From the NCBI GenBank assembly GCA_913061385.1, contig CAJXTM010000073.1, forward strand, positions 1-9,777: 9,777 nt of DNA, given 5' to 3'. Shown piece after piece: positions 1-6,872 of this stretch (its first letter is position 1; each line of letters starts with the position of its first letter). The translations under genes were made by a program, and so were the position numbers. The stretch is from an uncultured Rhodopirellula sp. Its GTDB lineage: Bacteria; Planctomycetota; Planctomycetia; Pirellulales; Pirellulaceae. The notes beneath the pieces were generated by a model. That model saw nothing but the letters and a program-made list of their open reading frames with translations. It ran no database searches and had not been told where the DNA came from.

Positions 1-110
1 AGCTGGTTTGTTTGGCTCTTTCCACTCATCGATACAAATCCACGAAAGACGTTCACGCACGATGCCCTTGACGCCTGCTGGTCGGAAAGCGTTGAGAGCA
101 GTTTGAATAC

Positions 111-2519
111 TTATTTGTGTCGATAAAGAATGGATGGTGGAATCCGGTTCCACTCGCCATCGGTGGGTGAATAGGTGCTGATTTCAATTCCCTCTCCTCC
201 ACTGCCCTCGAAGAACTCGACCTCGAGCGGGTAGAAACCGGGAGATAGCAGTACCGGCTTTGAGGAGACGGAAATGAAATCGTGGATACCGTCGTTCAGG
301 ACGAGTTGCTGGCCGCCGAGAGTCAAGCGTGTGCCGTCGTCGCTGCGAGTGGAGAAAGCGTATTCGCCCTTCTCTTTGATCTTCAGGTAACCGGAGAACA
401 CCACACCAAAGTTGTCATTTTGATCCTTCATCGAGAGTTCGAAAGTTTCGATCGTTCCCTTCTTGTCGGCTTCCAACTTGCTGAAGTCGGGAAGCTTGAC
501 CCACGATCCGTTGTAGTATCTGTAATCTAGACCAAGGGTCAGCTGACTCTCTGCAATTTTCTCTGGGGTAAGGCTTCGAGCAGGTTTCCAGTCCTCCGGA
601 GTCATGGTCTCCCAGTAAACCGTGTAGCGTTGGTGGTGCATGTCGGCCAGCGGGATCAAGGTGACATCGGTCGGCTTGCCAACGCCGACTGTCTTGAATC
701 GAAGTTTTTCGCCGGGGACTCGCTGCAACCATGAGGAGAGGTCTTTGTCCGCGTCGATTAGAAGCACCGGAACCGGAGGATCCATGGCACCACTATGCGC
801 GGCCTGGTTCGAGGAGCTATCGCTGGGCATTCCTTTTGTACCGAGTTCTCCCGCCAGCACGAGCGGACCATACATAATTGAAATCAAATTCGTTTCGTCT
901 CGTGTTGGGCGGAGTCGAAGACTCATCGGCAAGCGGATAGCGATTTTGTCGCCATCTGTCCACTGACGCGACAAGGTCAGGTAACTTCCGGGAGTTGATT
1001 TTACGTTTTGCTTCTCGCCATTGATGGTGACCGCGGCTCCTTGGGTGGCCCAATGAGGGACTCGGAATTTCAGGTCGAGTGTCTGAGATGTCTTGGTGCT
1101 GACCGTCAAATTAATCATCTCGTCTGCGGGGAATTTCGTGTCCATGCGAACGCGGAGGTTCTTCTCCTGCCAGTCCAGCAGCGAGGGGATGAAGAGATTG
1201 ACCCAGAGCGTGTCGTCATTGTGAGAGTAGATGGTGTCGGCATACTTTGAATGGTTCTCGATTCCCGAACCAACACAGCACCACATTGCGTCGAATGGGG
1301 TGCTGTAAATCTTGAAGTGCCCCGGCTTGAGGTTGTAGAAGTAAGTCATGCCGCCGCTGTCGGGGTCTTGCGAGCCGAGGATCTGGTTGTAGAGGGCTCG
1401 CTCGTAGTAATCCATCGTGGTTGCGGACGGGTTCCAACTGAATGCAGAGCGGGTAAGTTTTAGCATGTTGTAGACCGAGCAGGTTTCGCTACTGTTCCAA
1501 GCAAGGTGAGCCGACTCGCCGCCAGCTTCGTAAAAGTGCTCGCGAAGATCGACACCTCCCGGGGACATGGAGCGTGTGTTGATCACACGGTCCCAAAGGA
1601 AATTCACTGCGGTTGCGTAACGCTGCTCGCCGGTTAGTTCGTAAAGGCGGGCAGCGCTGAGGATCTTGGGGAGTTGCGTGTTGACGTGATACCCGGCCAA
1701 CCTGTCCTCTTTCTTCGACAGGGGATCGAGAATCTCTTTGTGGTCGAAGCGTTGGGCGAGGGTGAGATAATCTTTGGTTCCGGTGATGGCGTAAAGGTGT
1801 GCAAGTGATTCCGACATACCGCCGTGCTCGGCGCGGAGCATGTCTTGGAACTGTACTTCGTCGAGGTTGTCGGTTCCGTTTTTGGCCCAATCGGCGAGTT
1901 GGATCACCACATCCAGAGCTTGTTTGTTGTCGGTTTGGATATAAGCGTCAATCAGGCCAGCGAAGGTTTTATGGATGACATACCACGGGACGTAGCCACC
2001 CCCAACACCCCATTTGTGAGCCTTCAGGTCGCCGTTGAAGATGTTGTCCCAGACTTCCGTGCGGACGGGACCGGTGTAACCATCGCCATGCTTCAGTTGG
2101 GCTTTGGCGATTTCGCTGACGATGTAATCGACGCGGTCCTTGAACCGCTTCTCACCAGAACTGGCGTACATCAACGACAGTGCGCTCAGGTAGTGACCGG
2201 TGGTTTGTCCGACGATGTCTTTGAGTTCCCAACCACCATAACGCTCGCCTTTAGTCGCCAGACCGGCTCGTTCATGATACGGCCACAGCATCCGGTCGGC
2301 GTCGAGAGCAAGCAGGTACTTTTGGTTGACCTTCATCGCTCTCTCGAAGGAACTCGGAAGAAGTTCAACCTGTCCAAGGTTAAAGGGAGAAGCTACCACT
2401 TGGGCCTTGGGGGCGACCTTTGTCTTGCCGTAATAGCCATCGCTCTTGGGCGGAGTAGCCGCCATCGGCAAGCTGATGACTACGGTTGCGGCAAGAAACA
2501 GGGCGATGCGCTTGATCAT
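111..2519 (-). CDS. Secreted GH127 (DUF1680) beta-L-arabinofuranosidase-like enzyme with C-terminal PA14 domain
   Basis: Likely an exported glycoside hydrolase that removes beta-L-arabinofuranose, or a related sugar, from glycans. Numbering below counts from the ATG at 2525 (804 aa). A signal peptide covers about residues 3-23 (MIKRIALF, then a hydrophobic run ending PMAA). The alpha/alpha-barrel spans about 50-450 and carries the family zinc-thiolate signature: Glu347 and Cys349 in SSETCS, and the pair Cys416-Cys417 in MWCCVGSG. In characterised GH127 enzymes one Cys of this pair is the nucleophile. Glu329 in LREHF is the likely acid/base by spacing. Beta-sandwich domains follow at about 450-560. 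A PA14 domain (about 663-803) shows YYNGSW, LPDF, GYLKI, STRSDDGTRL and FFEGSGG. The start at 2519 is preferred because AAGGA lies 7 nt before it but only 1 nt before the ATG at 2525. It directly follows the PepSY gene and is probably translationally coupled to it. The family is certain; the exact sugar is not. Confidence 0.93.
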   Translation of the reverse strand: MIKRIALFLAATVVISLPMAATPPKSDGYYGKTKVAPKAQVVASPFNLGQVELLPSSFERAMKVNQKYLLALDADRMLWPYHERAGLATKGERYGGWELKDIVGQTTGHYLSALSLMYASSGEKRFKDRVDYIVSEIAKAQLKHGDGYTGPVRTEVWDNIFNGDLKAHKWGVGGGYVPWYVIHKTFAGLIDAYIQTDNKQALDVVIQLADWAKNGTDNLDEVQFQDMLRAEHGGMSESLAHLYAITGTKDYLTLAQRFDHKEILDPLSKKEDRLAGYHVNTQLPKILSAARLYELTGEQRYATAVNFLWDRVINTRSMSPGGVDLREHFYEAGGESAHLAWNSSETCSVYNMLKLTRSAFSWNPSATTMDYYERALYNQILGSQDPDSGGMTYFYNLKPGHFKIYSTPFDAMWCCVGSGIENHSKYADTIYSHNDDTLWVNLFIPSLLDWQEKNLRVRMDTKFPADEMINLTVSTKTSQTLDLKFRVPHWATQGAAVTINGEKQNVKSTPGSYLTLSRQWTDGDKIAIRLPMSLRLRPTRDETNLISIMYGPLVLAGELGTKGMPSDSSSNQAAHSGAMDPPVPVLLIDADKDLSSWLQRVPGEKLRFKTVGVGKPTDVTLIPLADMHHQRYTVYWETMTPEDWKPARSLTPEKIAESQLTLGLDYRYYNGSWVKLPDFSKLEADKKGTIETFELSMKDQNDNFGVVFSGYLKIKEKGEYAFSTRSDDGTRLTLGGQQLVLNDGIHDFISVSSKPVLLSPGFYPLEVEFFEGSGGEGIEISTYSPTDGEWNRIPPSILYRHK

Positions 2520-2521
2520 AT

Positions 2522-3073
2522 TCATTTCCTTGGGATGGGTTGATGCATGGTTGTATCAGACCTCTGTTTTCTCGCTCGTTTTCGCCGTGCGATCGAGGGA
2601 AGAAGAAACAGGTAGAGTCCAGTGATCACCAACATGGCGAGCACGATGCCAGCGGGCAAAAATACCCAAAGCTTAAAATGATCGTTGAAGTAGGTGCCGT
2701 CATGAATGCTCTCAATCAGATCGGAACGGCGAAAGGCCACCTGCAGAATCTCGCCTGTTGTGGTGTCGATCTGAACCTCATAACGGTTCTTGCACCGCAC
2801 CTTAACCATGCCCTTGCCGGGCCTGACGTCAAGCCGGTCAATATCTTCCCAAGATTTAACCTCTGCCTCGGGGACGCTCCTCGTTACTTCGAGAATGCGG
2901 TCAAAGCCGATTGCGGGTTCTGTCCCCCCGCCGCGCTGGGTCGGCGGCTGGATGTAGGGTGATGCCTTCTTCAATTGCAGGATAATGCCGGATGCGATGA
3001 TGATCGTGATCGGCAACAGCGCAATGATGGATCCCCACCGATGCGTCAAGCGGTTGAGCTTGGAAAGCTTCAT
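2522..3073 (-). CDS. Small PepSY-domain membrane protein with two transmembrane helices
   Basis: A 183-aa integral membrane protein of the PepSY/PepSY_TM type. A short basic N-terminus with HRW (His11) leads into transmembrane helix 1 at about 13-33. An extracytoplasmic PepSY-like domain follows at about 55-115, with the typical end YEVQIDTTTGEIL. Next come SIHDGTYFNDHFKLW (His124, His132), helix 2 at about 136-158, and a very basic tail (ARRKRARKQR) that places the C-terminus in the cytoplasm. Relatives often sit near ferric reductases or TonB-dependent receptors, and PepSY domains are also proposed peptidase inhibitors; neither partner is adjacent here. The gene starts 8 nt after the sortilin-like gene stops and has no recognisable Shine-Dalgarno site, suggesting coupling. 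Its TGA shares bases with the first possible GH127 ATG (ATGA). The domain call is good; the function is unknown. Confidence 0.85.
   Translation of the reverse strand: MKLSKLNRLTHRWGSIIALLPITIIIASGIILQLKKASPYIQPPTQRGGGTEPAIGFDRILEVTRSVPEAEVKSWEDIDRLDVRPGKGMVKVRCKNRYEVQIDTTTGEILQVAFRRSDLIESIHDGTYFNDHFKLWVFLPAGIVLAMLVITGLYLFLLPSIARRKRARKQRSDTTMHQPIPRK
2527..2531 (-). promoter_or_regulatory. Ribosome binding site deciding the GH127 start
   Basis: On the minus strand the bases read AAGGA. Two in-frame ATGs follow. The first (2525-2523) is 1 nt away, too close for a normal Shine-Dalgarno interaction. The second (2519-2517) is 7 nt away, which is optimal. The site lies inside the last codons of the PepSY gene, so ribosomes finishing that gene at 2522 could reinitiate here. 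Confidence 0.6.
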
Positions 3074-3081
3074 GTTGAGGG

Positions 3082-5355
3082 CTACTTTGCCAGTTCCTGC
3101 TTTATCTGCTGTATGTTTTTCGCATGGAGAACAAATGCGCTTCGGCCATGGGTGCCTGCGACAAGGTCGCCGGTCCCTGCATGGACTTCTAGATCATGCA
3201 CTGCGCAGGTTGGCAGTGTTTTGCAGAGCGAGTGCCAGGTTTGCCCCTTGTCAATGGAACAGTAGGCACCCAGATCGGTCCCGACATACAGAATGTCCTC
3301 ATCGGTCGGGTCTTCACGTATCACGTTGATTGATTCCGACGGCATGTTGTTGACGATTGGCTTCCATGTCTCACCAAAGTCGGTCGACATGTACAGAAAT
3401 GCCGCAAAGTCGTCGTCACGGTATCCGGTCATTGAAACGAACACCGTACCCTCATCATGCTTTGATGCGACCACGCGACTGACCCATCTGTTCGGCAGGC
3501 CGTTGTTGATGCTCTTCCAAGTAGCGCCGTCGTCCTTTGTCACATGCAGTTGTCCGTCATCCGTCCCAGCATAGAGCAAGCCCTTTTTCAACGCGGATTC
3601 GGAGATGTCAGTGATGGTTCCGAAGGGAACGTTACCTGTCCTTTCCGGGCCCGGATTGCTAGACAGATCGGGGCTGATGCATTTCCAACTGTCACCCCGG
3701 TTGTTGCTTTTGAAAAGCACGTTGGCGCCGGCGTAGAGCGTGTTGGAGTCGTAATGTGACAGGATGAAGGGCGTCATCCAGTTGAATCGTAGTTTGTTTC
3801 CGTCCGGCGCTGGACCGGGGCGGATGCCACGACTCTTACCTGTCATTAAATCTTTTCTCGCCATCGAGCCAAACATGCCCTCAAGATACATCGTGTTCAG
3901 ATCGTTCGGGTCAATCAGCGTTACGTAGTTGTCTCCGCCGTGGTCCCAATCCCAATGCTCTTGGCCGAGGGTCATCGGTATTGCCTCTCCACCAAGCACG
4001 CCGTTGTCCTGGGTGCCGCCCCAAATCTTGTACGGCTCACGTGCGTCTACCGAGATGTCGTAGAATTCTGCGATGGGTAGCGTGTTGACGTGTAACCAAG
4101 TCTTGGCCCGGTCGTGCGATATATAGAGCCCACCGTCGGTGCCTAGCATGACCCGATCAGGATCGTCGGGGTCGATGAACATGTCGTGGTTGTCGCAATG
4201 CGGAGTCGGACGCCGGGCTTTGTACGAAAGCATGGGGACGGTCCGCTCGGAGATACTCGTCTGGGTCTTGCCAGCGTCGGGTGAATAGAGAAGGTTAAAA
4301 CCGCAGATGAAAATTTCGTCTGCGTTGTCTGGCAAGACTCTGATGAGGCAGAAATCGTAACCGATGCCAGTCTTGACATTACCGTCATGGGTCTTTCGCC
4401 AGCTTTCTCCCTTGTTGTCGGAGCGATACACCTCGCCCCCGAGACCGCGGTGATCACAGATGATGTAAAGGACATTGGGGTTCGAGGGCGCGATGGCGAT
4501 GCCCATTCTGCCAACCTGATCACCCGTGGGGAGCCCGTTGGTCAACCGCTTCCACGTCTCGCCCGCGTCGGTCGATTTGTAAATTCCACTGCCGGGACCG
4601 GCGACGACATTGTTCCAAGCCTTCCTGTCGCGTTCCCAAGCAACGGCATACAGTGTGTGGTGGTCGGACGGGTCGATTGCGACGTCCACGACCCCAACTT
4701 TCTCAGAGATATAAAGGACTTTCGTCCAGGTCTTTCCGCCGTCGGTCGTCTTGAACACCCCGCGCTGCTTGTTATACGAATACTGGTGTCCCAGAGCAGC
4801 GACGTACACGACGTCATTATTTTGAGGGTCGATGATTACGCGGCCGATGTGGTGCGTGTCAGTAAGCCCCATGTGCTGCCACGTCTTGGCCCCGTCGGTC
4901 GACTTAAAAACCCCTGTTCCTGCGAAAGAGCTGCGGGCCATGTGAGGTTCGCCCGTGCCAACCCAGACCAGGTTGGGATCTTTGTCGGATACCGTGACGA
5001 CAGAAATGGAGAAGGTCGATTCGTTTTCGAAGACCGGTTGCCAGGTTGTACCGTTGTTGACCGATTTCCACAGGTTGCCTGATCCGGCTCCGGCGTAGAG
5101 GGTCGATTTACGCTTTTTGACAGACCAAATGCTTTCGATCTTGCCACCCTGAATTCGGGGACCGACTGGCGTCCACTTCAGATCTTTGAATATCGACTCC
5201 TCTCTTAATTTCACGTGCTGCCCCCACGACTTCATGCGCAGCCCGGGATCGGTAGCCGGGCTGTCTGCGCCGTCATTTTCAGCGGCCAGTGAGATACATG
5301 CGATTGTTGAAGCAATCAGCAGGAAAGAACCGCAGAGGAGCGTTTTTTTGATCAT
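3082..5355 (-). CDS. Secreted sortilin/VPS10- or GH74-like BNR (Asp-box) beta-propeller protein
   Basis: A 757-aa exported protein. The signal peptide is about residues 1-25 (MIKKTLLCGS, then a hydrophobic run ending SLAA). The rest is Asp-box repeats, S/T-x-D-x-G-x-T/S-W, at about 98, 152, 203, 261, 312, 358, 413, 550, 606, 657 and 700. The one at 358 has Gln in place of the final Trp. This count and length fit two consecutive propellers, as in GH74 xyloglucanases and sortilin-type proteins. Motifs common in bacterial relatives are present: PHCDNHDMFIDP (385-396) and GGTQDNG (446-452). The N-terminal phrase KDLKWTPVGPRIQGG is also typical. No catalytic residues can be assigned, so it may be a glycosidase or a glycan- or peptide-binding protein. 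No C-terminal sorting domain or anchor is seen. It heads the tight 3-2-1 gene cluster. Confidence 0.85.
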   Translation of the reverse strand: MIKKTLLCGSFLLIASTIACISLAAENDGADSPATDPGLRMKSWGQHVKLREESIFKDLKWTPVGPRIQGGKIESIWSVKKRKSTLYAGAGSGNLWKSVNNGTTWQPVFENESTFSISVVTVSDKDPNLVWVGTGEPHMARSSFAGTGVFKSTDGAKTWQHMGLTDTHHIGRVIIDPQNNDVVYVAALGHQYSYNKQRGVFKTTDGGKTWTKVLYISEKVGVVDVAIDPSDHHTLYAVAWERDRKAWNNVVAGPGSGIYKSTDAGETWKRLTNGLPTGDQVGRMGIAIAPSNPNVLYIICDHRGLGGEVYRSDNKGESWRKTHDGNVKTGIGYDFCLIRVLPDNADEIFICGFNLLYSPDAGKTQTSISERTVPMLSYKARRPTPHCDNHDMFIDPDDPDRVMLGTDGGLYISHDRAKTWLHVNTLPIAEFYDISVDAREPYKIWGGTQDNGVLGGEAIPMTLGQEHWDWDHGGDNYVTLIDPNDLNTMYLEGMFGSMARKDLMTGKSRGIRPGPAPDGNKLRFNWMTPFILSHYDSNTLYAGANVLFKSNNRGDSWKCISPDLSSNPGPERTGNVPFGTITDISESALKKGLLYAGTDDGQLHVTKDDGATWKSINNGLPNRWVSRVVASKHDEGTVFVSMTGYRDDDFAAFLYMSTDFGETWKPIVNNMPSESINVIREDPTDEDILYVGTDLGAYCSIDKGQTWHSLCKTLPTCAVHDLEVHAGTGDLVAGTHGRSAFVLHAKNIQQIKQELAK

Positions 5356-5378
5356 GAAATGGTTCGATAATTATTCAT
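5352..5378 (-). CDS. Possible 8-codon leader peptide (MNNYRTIS) overlapping the sortilin-like gene start
   Basis: On the minus strand, GGAGA (5392-5388) is followed 9 nt later by ATG (5378), eight sense codons, and TGA (5354-5352). The stop overlaps the sortilin-like ATG (5355-5353) as ATGA. The large gene has no Shine-Dalgarno site of its own within 15 nt, so its translation may depend on reinitiation after this mini-frame. The peptide has no amino-acid run suggesting classical attenuation. This is inference from layout only; a short frame with a GGAG upstream can arise by chance. Confidence 0.35.
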   Translation of the reverse strand: MNNYRTIS

Positions 5379-5501
5379 TTGTAAGTTTCTCCAAACGATA
5401 AACGATCTGGACAGGTGAATCCCATCTTTTTCGCCCGGCAGGCACTCCAACGTTATGGATGATGCGCGAGTATCACGAGTCGCCTCGATCCGCTTGTTGG
5501 C
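5379..5501. other. Intergenic gap between BNR_4 and sortilin-like genes
   Basis: This is most of the largest gap in the window (146 bp). Apart from the GGAGA at 5388-5392 I see no strong promoter boxes. There is only a weak, interrupted inverted repeat around 5466-5483 (GCGA with TCGC arms) and a poor hairpin near 5431-5442. The region could hold a promoter for genes 3-2-1, but the sequence does not show one clearly. Confidence 0.4.
5388..5392 (-). promoter_or_regulatory. Shine-Dalgarno-like GGAGA upstream of the sortilin-like gene
   Basis: The minus strand reads GGAGA. It is 9 nt from the mini-frame ATG at 5378 but 32 nt from the main ATG at 5355, so it serves the mini-frame far better than the large gene. 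Confidence 0.4.
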
Positions 5502-6761
5502 TCAATTTTGTGGCGACTTGGCAGGACCATCTTGCCGCATCGCGTAACCTTCTTCAATGTGACCGAGCCAGATAGATGTCGCGTTTGTGTCTTCCGGCGG
5601 GCCTTCCTTATAGTGGATAAACCATTTATTCGGCTGCGGTCCACCGAAGGCCGCCGGCCCGGCGCTCATTAACAGACGCTTCACAAGATCGGGCAACTCA
5701 TCACGCATTTCCCCATACACCTGCCATTTTCCCTCCACCGGGGAGGCGAACTTGTAGTGATCGGGAATAATGACCTTGCCGCGTTTCCAGTCGGTCACGC
5801 CCAGACGGATACGGATATAGGGTGTGTCGTCGTCACCGACAACGATTCGCGTCGGCGCCGTAAACTCATCTCCGCTGTTAAGAAACATGGCGTGCTTGTC
5901 ACAAAATGGTTTGTTCACCGGCAGGTCGGACATCACTGTCCCGTCGGCGGCAACCCATTGTCCCCCGGAAGTGCGTTTGGCGTAGTACATATTGTAGCGG
6001 TAGACGGCTTCGTGCATTCCCGTGTATTTCCGCTTGTTGCCGCCGGGGCTGTCATCCTTGTACACCCAGAAGCAATGGACAGTTTTGTAATCGGCCCCAG
6101 GAACAAAGGCGTTGTATGATGCCGCTTTTCTATCGGGGAAATTGCGCCGCATCTCAATGATGGGCTCCGGCTTGCTCCATGAGTTTCCGTCGTCCTTGCT
6201 GGTGCGTAATGACCATGACGCCGGGTGTACACCGGCACGATAGAAAAGGTAGATGCTGCCATCTGCCATCCGCATCGATTGCGGATAGGTGGCGCGCGGG
6301 GTAGGGTTGGGCATCTCTTCCCATCGGCTGATGTCGTAAGGAGTTGTTGATCGGACATGCTTCATTGCATCTCCGTGGCAACCGAAGAATATGTGCAAAT
6401 GTCCCCCCGTATCGATCGTGATGGACGGATTCCCGTGCGTGTCGGCGCCCAACCCGTGGTCCGATGCCCTCACCGGCCCGAGCCAGGTCTTCTTCTTGAT
6501 GTCATATGCATCAATAATTGGACGCCCCTGACCATCCTGGTGGGCAGTGAAAACGATGTCCTTCTCCAAAATTGCATGGGGAGCAACGTAGTTGTTGTAG
6601 AAGGTCTTGTAAGGCCTGCCGCGCCTCTGAACGGAGGCAAATGCGTCTTTGATGCTCGGTCCATTCGCCTCATTTTCAGCCCCATCGCACGAAAGGACAA
6701 CAAGGAAAGTTGCAACCACAGACATCATGGTGGACCGGGTCTTGTGCAAACAATTTGTCAT
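5502..6761 (-). CDS. Exported BNR_4-type seven-bladed propeller, possible polysaccharide lyase
   Basis: A 419-aa protein resembling the BNR_4 family, which includes the propeller ulvan lyases (PL24/PL25). A basic N-terminus is followed by a hydrophobic segment (about 12-24, MMSVVATFLVVLSC). VLSC could be a weak lipobox with Cys25, making this a lipoprotein; otherwise cleavage falls near residues 28-30. The family-like core reads DTHGNPSITID (107-117) and HLHIFFGCHGD (121-131), then ATYPQSMRM, YLFYRAG (171-177) and one Asp-box SKDDGNSW (188-195). His109, His129 and Tyr174 have the same spacing (20 and 45 residues) as three active-site residues I recall from a PL25 ulvan lyase. The region PVNKPFCDKHAMFL (281-294) is also conserved-looking. 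The start is backed by AGAGAGGA 10 nt upstream. Lyase activity is a hypothesis; a glycosidase or non-catalytic role is possible. Confidence 0.8.
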   Translation of the reverse strand: MTNCLHKTRSTMMSVVATFLVVLSCDGAENEANGPSIKDAFASVQRRGRPYKTFYNNYVAPHAILEKDIVFTAHQDGQGRPIIDAYDIKKKTWLGPVRASDHGLGADTHGNPSITIDTGGHLHIFFGCHGDAMKHVRSTTPYDISRWEEMPNPTPRATYPQSMRMADGSIYLFYRAGVHPASWSLRTSKDDGNSWSKPEPIIEMRRNFPDRKAASYNAFVPGADYKTVHCFWVYKDDSPGGNKRKYTGMHEAVYRYNMYYAKRTSGGQWVAADGTVMSDLPVNKPFCDKHAMFLNSGDEFTAPTRIVVGDDDTPYIRIRLGVTDWKRGKVIIPDHYKFASPVEGKWQVYGEMRDELPDLVKRLLMSAGPAAFGGPQPNKWFIHYKEGPPEDTNATSIWLGHIEEGYAMRQDGPAKSPQN

Positions 6762-6771
6762 AAACGTATTT

Positions 6772-6779
6772 TCCTCTCT
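6772..6779 (-). promoter_or_regulatory. Ribosome binding site of the BNR_4 gene
   Basis: AGAGAGGA on the minus strand lies 10 nt before the ATG at 6761. It supports that start over the internal Met-Met at residues 12-13, which have no comparable site. Confidence 0.55.
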
Positions 6780-6872
6780 ACGAATATTGCTTAGAGCCAG
6801 CGTCGGTCTTGAGCGGCGGATTTATGGGTAATCTCCAAAAGATTTCGACTACCTTCTTCAGTGAGCTTGTAA

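Noticed and set aside
1..110. Open frames on both strands downstream of the GH127 gene, including a + strand frame ending at 104-106 with LTPAGRKALRAV and a minus-strand frame containing RERLSWICIDEWKEP.
   Set aside because: Each is under 45 codons, they contradict one another, and neither has a start or a recognisable family within the window. A convergent gene tail at 2-106 (+) is possible but cannot be supported from so little sequence. No terminator hairpin was seen here.
1824..2543. Long plus-strand open frame (about 239 codons) opposite the GH127 gene.
   Set aside because: It is antisense to a gene with clear family motifs, has no recognisable domain, and reads like a reverse-frame shadow.
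4387..5082. Long plus-strand open frame (about 231 codons) opposite the sortilin-like gene.
   Set aside because: Its pseudo-repeats mirror the Asp-box repeats on the other strand. No signal peptide or domain is visible.
6782..6872. Minus-strand stretch between the two propeller genes that reads as a plausible peptide tail (LTEEGSRNLLEITHKSAAQD).
   Set aside because: It is only about 31 codons, without ATG or GTG start or ribosome site, and matches no family I know. It is probably a chance open frame in a 111-bp gap.
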